Below, piece by piece: positions 59,895 to 64,000 of a DNA stretch of 64,000 nucleotides. A program made the position numbers and the translations under genes. Within the stretch, counting starts at the first letter, position 1. Every line of letters begins with the position of its first letter. Under the pieces are notes generated by a model. The model was not told the origin of the DNA, made no database searches, and worked only from the letters and a program-made list of their open reading frames with translations. The stretch is from JAJTHC01 sp044358835. Its GTDB lineage: Bacteria; Cyanobacteriota; Vampirovibrionia; Vampirovibrionales; JAJTHC01. Location: the NCBI GenBank assembly GCA_044358835.1, contig JBIKNF010000002.1:1-64000 (forward strand), written 5' to 3'.

Positions 59895-61373
59895 ATGAAG
59901 ACACCGATAAAAGGGCAAAATTACATCAACGGCCACTGGCAAGACGCCCAGTCTGGTGCTTGCTTTGAAAACCGTAGCCCCAACCAACCGCAAGATCTCA
60001 TCGGGGTGTTTCCTGCGTCTACCAGTGAAGATGTGGATCAAGCCGTTCAATCGGCCCAACGCGCCTTTCAGCAATGGAAGGCGACGCCTGCGCCTCAGCG
60101 CGCGAAAGTGTTGCTCAAAGTCGCCCAATTACTCGAACGTGACAAGCCCACGTTGACCCAAGAAATGACCCGAGAAATGGGGAAAAGCCTCATTGAAGCC
60201 GGCGGAGACATTCAAGAAGCCATTGATATGGCGTACTTTGTGGCAGGCGAAGGGCGAAGGTTGTATGGGCAAACCACGCCGTCTGAATTACCGCACAAAT
60301 GGGCGATGACGATGCGTCAGCCTGTGGGCGTTTGTGGCTTGATTACCTCGTGGAACTTCCCAATTGCCGTACCCAGCTGGAAGATTTTACCCTGTTTACT
60401 GGCGGGCAACACCATTGTGTTTAAACCGGCGGAAGAGGCTCCCTTAATGGCACAACGTTTTGTAGAACTGTTTGAAGAAGCCGGCTTGCCTAAAGGGGTC
60501 TTAAACTTGGTGCAAGGCCCAGGGGAAACGACCGGTCAAGCCGTGGTGAATCATCCTGACATCAGGCTGATTAGTTTTACAGGTTCTAGTGAAGCGGGGG
60601 CGATGATTGCGGCACAATGTGGATCGCAACTCAAGCGAGTCGCCCTTGAGCTCGGCGGAAAAAATGCGTGTATCGTTATGGAAGACGCCGATTTAGCACT
60701 CGCCGCACAAGGCATTGCCTGGGGAGCCTTTGGTACCAGCGGTCAACGATGCACCGCCACCAGTCGCCTGCTGGTGCATCATTCAGTAAAAAAACGCTTG
60801 CTCGATTTACTGCTTAAAGAAACCGAAAAACTAGTCGTTGGCAATACCCTTGAAGGATCGGATATTGGACCAATTATCAATCCGACACAGCTTAAGCGTG
60901 TGTTGGACTACATCGCCATTGCCCAAGCCGAAGGAGCCACGCTCTTATGTGGGGGGCATCCGATTGAATTGGACGGTTACTTTGTGGCTCCCACGATTTT
61001 GGACGGGGTCACGCCCACCATGCGAATCGCGCAAGAAGAGGTGTTTGGTCCTGTGCTTGCCGTCATGGATTTCAACACGCTAGAAGAAGCCATTACAATT
61101 GCTAATGGGGTAGAATACGGGTTGTCTTCCGCGATATTTACCACGAATATGAGCTCCGCCTTTCAAGCCGTCGAACAACTGGAAGCGGGGATTACTTACG
61201 TGAACGCCCCTAGTATTGGGGCGGAAGTTCACTTGCCTTTTGGAGGCGTGAAGAAAACGGGCAATGGGCATCGAGAAGCGGCAAGCCAAGCCTTTGACGT
61301 GTTTACGGAATGGAAGACCGTGTATATTGACTATAGCGGTCAACTTCAAAAGGCTCAGATTGACAATAATTGA
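59895..61373 (+). CDS. NAD(P)-dependent aldehyde dehydrogenase
   Basis: This ALDH-superfamily enzyme of 492 residues oxidises an aldehyde to the acid. The catalytic cysteine is Cys286 (GQRCTATSR) and the general-base glutamate is Glu252 (LELGGKNA). The cofactor-binding VCGLITSWNFPIAV and FTGSSEAG motifs and EEVFGPVLAV are present. It resembles succinate-semialdehyde or ketoglutarate-semialdehyde dehydrogenases, but the substrate cannot be fixed. I set the start at ATG 59895 because AAAGGT precedes it; a longer frame to 59742 would overlap the divergent gene. Copy B of the dispersed repeat begins 2 bases after the stop. Confidence 0.93.
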   Translation: MKTPIKGQNYINGHWQDAQSGACFENRSPNQPQDLIGVFPASTSEDVDQAVQSAQRAFQQWKATPAPQRAKVLLKVAQLLERDKPTLTQEMTREMGKSLIEAGGDIQEAIDMAYFVAGEGRRLYGQTTPSELPHKWAMTMRQPVGVCGLITSWNFPIAVPSWKILPCLLAGNTIVFKPAEEAPLMAQRFVELFEEAGLPKGVLNLVQGPGETTGQAVVNHPDIRLISFTGSSEAGAMIAAQCGSQLKRVALELGGKNACIVMEDADLALAAQGIAWGAFGTSGQRCTATSRLLVHHSVKKRLLDLLLKETEKLVVGNTLEGSDIGPIINPTQLKRVLDYIAIAQAEGATLLCGGHPIELDGYFVAPTILDGVTPTMRIAQEEVFGPVLAVMDFNTLEEAITIANGVEYGLSSAIFTTNMSSAFQAVEQLEAGITYVNAPSIGAEVHLPFGGVKKTGNGHREAASQAFDVFTEWKTVYIDYSGQLQKAQIDNN

Positions 61374-61375
61374 GG

Positions 61376-61505
61376 TTCGATAGATAAACAGGCGATGAGG
61401 CTATTCTAGCAGCCTAGATTTTTTGTGCGGGCGTGTACATAGACGTACAGAACCAAGCAAAAAAGTCGTAGCGACAACGAAGAGACCATAGACCGTTTTA
61501 TATAG
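61376..61505 (-). repeat. Dispersed repeat, near-complete copy B (MITE-like)
   Basis: About 130 bases, the inverted counterpart of 52673-52804. On the plus strand it opens with TTCGATAGATAAACAGGCG and ends with GACCGTTTTATATA, so the two ends are imperfect inverted repeats of each other. Inside are a TGTAC/GTACA and a GTCG/CGAC hairpin. It lies directly after the aldehyde dehydrogenase stop and upstream of an unrecognised membrane protein. Confidence 0.75.
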
Positions 61506-61600
61506 CGGAGACTATAATTGAAAAATAGATACATTTTGTAACACATTACCCACGTCGTTTGACGCTTCGGTTTTTGACTTTCCCGTTTTTTTGTGAAAAA

Positions 61601-63052
61601 ATGAAAAGTAGTGTTTTATGTATTACATCTCTCGCGATTACATCAGAACGATTCAAGGCCATAAAGGATTTTCTCTTGGCACGCCCCCCTGCTTTTTTTA
61701 ATGAAACACCATGGCTTAAGTCTATGCGCCATAGACTTGCCAAGGGGCTTCATTTTATTGAAAAAAATCAGTTTTACGGGAGCTTATTTACCGAAGTGGT
61801 GGGCTGTAACTTCCCCAAAGTGATGATGGTGGGGGGTGAAAAAGAACGGCGTGAACAGTTTATTATGCAGTTCTTTAATACATCCGTGATTTGGGGGGTT
61901 GGCAGCTTTTATGACAAATTCTTAGAAAATACGATCTTTAAATCTTCCGCGCATTATGAGAAGGTGATGAAAGGCCTCGATCAGAGTGAGCAGATAAAAC
62001 AGGCCAAAGAATGGCACGCCATCGGTAAAAGCGCTGGTATGTTTGGGCTTATTATGCCTTGGATGTTTACCCTGCCTTGTTTGCGAAATGCGTTTACGGT
62101 GTGGCAGTCTGGGGCGACGAACTTTGCTCAAATGTCAGGTTTGCAAGCCTATGATCGTAAGGATCCCAAACATAAAGAACAAGAAAAAAAGGCACTACAT
62201 AAAAATTTGAGCATTTCTATAGGGGCCAACGTCGGGGGGCTGGCCTTGGGGCTGGTTGGGGCGCTGGCTGCTCGCAGAGGGATGGATAGAGCCATGGAAG
62301 GCAAAGCTCTTTCAGGAGCGTTGAAAGGCTACCAATCCGCCGTAAGTGGATTTAACGAACATTTTAAAAGTTTGCCTTTTATCGGGAGCAAAAAACCTGA
62401 AGACAGCATTTTATTTAAGGACGGACAGTTCAGCAATTTTGCAGGCTTACCTCTAGTTCTTTCGTGGATTTTACCGGGGTACTTAGGCTATCTCGCCTTC
62501 ATTCGTGACCCCTTAGAAGCCTTTGAAGCCGTCTTGGGTACGGCAGTAGCCTTATTTTCTTTTGAAGCGGGACCCAAGGCCTTACGGGCCATGATTCAGA
62601 AAGCCCTGACCAATCATCCGAATCATCCCTTGGTGCAGGCGGCCATTAAAAATTTTGGAGGCGTTGAAAACACAGGTCAACTTTCTAAAATGCTTATTTC
62701 AACCACGCTTTACGGTATGTTGCCCACAGGCTTAAGTCTAGTGACGCGCCCCCTACGCGCCAAAAAGGGAGGCATTCAAGCCAAAGAAGGCGGCGCTACC
62801 ACAAGCTCGCCTCCCCCCACCTATGCAGACGCTGAGCCTAACACAAGCCAGCCTGACATCACGCAAGACGGCCTCACCACATTGTTTCCTACCTTTCACT
62901 ATGCGTCTAGTCCGAATGACTCAACCCCTTATCCAAAACTATACTCACCAAATTCAAAGCAACAGATCCTTCCCCAGAAAAACCACAGGGGCTCCTTACC
63001 CATGAGCAAATATCAGTGCGTCGCTAATCACTTAAAAGCGCTTTCTATATAG
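61601..63052 (+). CDS. Unrecognised membrane protein
   Basis: I do not recognise this protein of about 483 residues. Hydrophobic segments lie near residues 145-165 (MFGLIMPWMFTLPCL), 203-222 (ISIGANVGGLALGLVGALAA) and 285-325. Polar helical parts come before and between, and the C-terminal 80 residues are Pro/Ser/Thr-rich. Start choice is uncertain: ATG 61601 has no ribosome site, and a TTG at 61559 would add 14 residues. The layout (membrane core with low-complexity tail) resembles the genes at 44864 and 48286. It ends 63 bases before glyQ. Confidence 0.65.
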   Translation: MKSSVLCITSLAITSERFKAIKDFLLARPPAFFNETPWLKSMRHRLAKGLHFIEKNQFYGSLFTEVVGCNFPKVMMVGGEKERREQFIMQFFNTSVIWGVGSFYDKFLENTIFKSSAHYEKVMKGLDQSEQIKQAKEWHAIGKSAGMFGLIMPWMFTLPCLRNAFTVWQSGATNFAQMSGLQAYDRKDPKHKEQEKKALHKNLSISIGANVGGLALGLVGALAARRGMDRAMEGKALSGALKGYQSAVSGFNEHFKSLPFIGSKKPEDSILFKDGQFSNFAGLPLVLSWILPGYLGYLAFIRDPLEAFEAVLGTAVALFSFEAGPKALRAMIQKALTNHPNHPLVQAAIKNFGGVENTGQLSKMLISTTLYGMLPTGLSLVTRPLRAKKGGIQAKEGGATTSSPPPTYADAEPNTSQPDITQDGLTTLFPTFHYASSPNDSTPYPKLYSPNSKQQILPQKNHRGSLPMSKYQCVANHLKALSI

Positions 63053-63115
63053 GTTAGCTGTGTGATTTTATGTTAAACTGATTTAAAATCCCTTTTGCTA
63101 TAGGAAATCTCGCTT

Positions 63116-64000
63116 ATGTCTACGCTTCCCACCCCTAATGGCCTACCCTTTCAAGACGTCCTGCTTCGCTTACAACAGTTTTGGGCCGAACAAGGATGCG
63201 TGATTCAACAGCCCTTTGATGTTGAAAAAGGCGCCAGCACCATGAATCCTGCCACCTTCCTACGAGTGCTGGGCCCAGAGCCGTGGAACTTAGCCAATGT
63301 GGATCCGTGCCGTCGCCCCACAGACGGTCGTTACGGGCAGAACCCCAACCGCTTGCAACACTACTTTCAATTTCAAGTGATTATGAAGCCGTCGCCGTCG
63401 AACATTCAAGAATTGTACTTGGAAAGCTTGAAAGTTCTGGGGATTGTGCCTGAAGAGCATGACGTGCGTTTTGTGGAAGACAACTGGGAATCGCCGACGC
63501 TTGGGGCGTGGGGTGTGGGCTGGGAAGTCTGGCTCGATGGCATGGAAATTACGCAGTTTACTTACTTTCAGCAGGCAGGCGGCATTGATGTGAAGCCCTG
63601 TGCGGTGGAAATCACTTACGGATGCGAGCGTATTGCGATGTATCTGCAAAATGTGGACAGCGTCTACGACCTGCGTTGGAACGAGCAATTGAGCTACGGC
63701 GACCTTTACATGCAAAATGAAATTGAAAGTAGCACCTACAACTTTGAAGTCAGTAGCCGTGAGCGTTTGACGCAACGTTACGATCTCTACGCTGCGGAAG
63801 CCGTCGATTGCCTTGAAGCCAAGCTGGTGATGCCTGCGTATGAGCATGTGTTGAAATGTTCGCACACCTTTAACTTGATGGACGCCCGTGGGATGTTGAG
63901 CCGTGACGAGCGAACGAATTACATTTTGCGCATTCGCCGTATGGCGGAAGGCGTGGCAAAGGCGTATGTTGAACAGCGAGAAGCCTTGGGTTACCCGTTG
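63116..64000 (+). CDS. glyQ: Glycyl-tRNA synthetase alpha subunit (3' end cut by the window)
   Basis: This is the catalytic subunit of the bacterial alpha2-beta2 GlyRS. The visible 295 residues start MSTLPTPNGLPFQDV and contain the class II signatures GCVIQQPFDVEKGAST, RRPTDGRYGQNPNRLQHYFQFQV and GWEVWLDGMEITQFTYFQ. The last visible residues (VEQREALGYPL) correspond to the family's C-terminal end, so only a few codons are missing. TAGGAAAT precedes the ATG. glyS is expected just beyond the edge. Confidence 0.96.
   Translation, partial: MSTLPTPNGLPFQDVLLRLQQFWAEQGCVIQQPFDVEKGASTMNPATFLRVLGPEPWNLANVDPCRRPTDGRYGQNPNRLQHYFQFQVIMKPSPSNIQELYLESLKVLGIVPEEHDVRFVEDNWESPTLGAWGVGWEVWLDGMEITQFTYFQQAGGIDVKPCAVEITYGCERIAMYLQNVDSVYDLRWNEQLSYGDLYMQNEIESSTYNFEVSSRERLTQRYDLYAAEAVDCLEAKLVMPAYEHVLKCSHTFNLMDARGMLSRDERTNYILRIRRMAEGVAKAYVEQREALGYPL

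Overview
This window looks like a chromosome segment of a flagellated, diderm, non-photosynthetic bacterium with roughly even base composition. Three things suggest a basal, non-photosynthetic relative of the Cyanobacteria (Vampirovibrionia/Melainabacteria type): a four-gene exporter of DevBCA plus TolC layout, a HemB with an aspartate-type rather than cysteine-type metal site, and flagellar genes among scattered housekeeping genes and lineage-specific membrane proteins. The taxonomic call is inference from gene content; no rRNA lies in the window.

Layout. 1-9 kb (mostly minus strand): priA, a FlgG-type rod/hook protein, a lytic transglycosylase, alr, a plus-strand tRNA-Arg(CCG), and the basal-body run flgB-flgC-fliE-fliF. 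9-14 kb: a lineage-specific membrane protein, a T-rich stretch with two tandem intrinsic terminators and no convincing gene, ispH, a low-complexity protein and a sigma-70 family factor. 14.3-19.7 kb: a plus-strand operon of permease, ATPase, membrane-fusion protein, TolC-like outer-membrane protein and a KDPG-aldolase-like enzyme. 19.8-20.1 kb: a structured stretch with its own terminator, a good candidate non-coding RNA. 20.1-24.1 kb: an operon of FAD oxidoreductase, small membrane protein, CbiX-type chelatase, hemB and biotin ligase. 24-32 kb: two tyrosine/proline-rich membrane proteins, pgk, a SWIM-SNF2 helicase and scpB. 32-44.7 kb: trpB, Sel1-cysS-mini-RNase III on the minus strand, a low-complexity protein, an IlvA-like PLP enzyme, bolA, aspS and proS. 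44.8-63 kb: an accessory-rich part in which unrecognised membrane or repeat proteins alternate with a cysteine desulfurase, a TPR protein, a RibD-type reductase, trmD and an aldehyde dehydrogenase. glyQ runs off the right edge.

The most unusual material is non-coding or lineage-specific: a short dispersed repeat with imperfect terminal inverted repeats (two near-complete copies and two end fragments, all between 49 and 62 kb), two candidate small RNAs, two promoters placed so that the mRNA would start at the start codon, a T-rich array with seven copies of a 9-bp unit, a protein with a GDPH vWD/DUF1521-like domain, and a small helical protein behind a near-consensus promoter and a perfect Shine-Dalgarno sequence.

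Functionally the window joins tetrapyrrole, isoprenoid, PLP-enzyme and translation genes with cell-envelope export and motility. No prophage, transposase, CRISPR array or restriction system is visible. All assignments were made by reading motifs; no database search was run.
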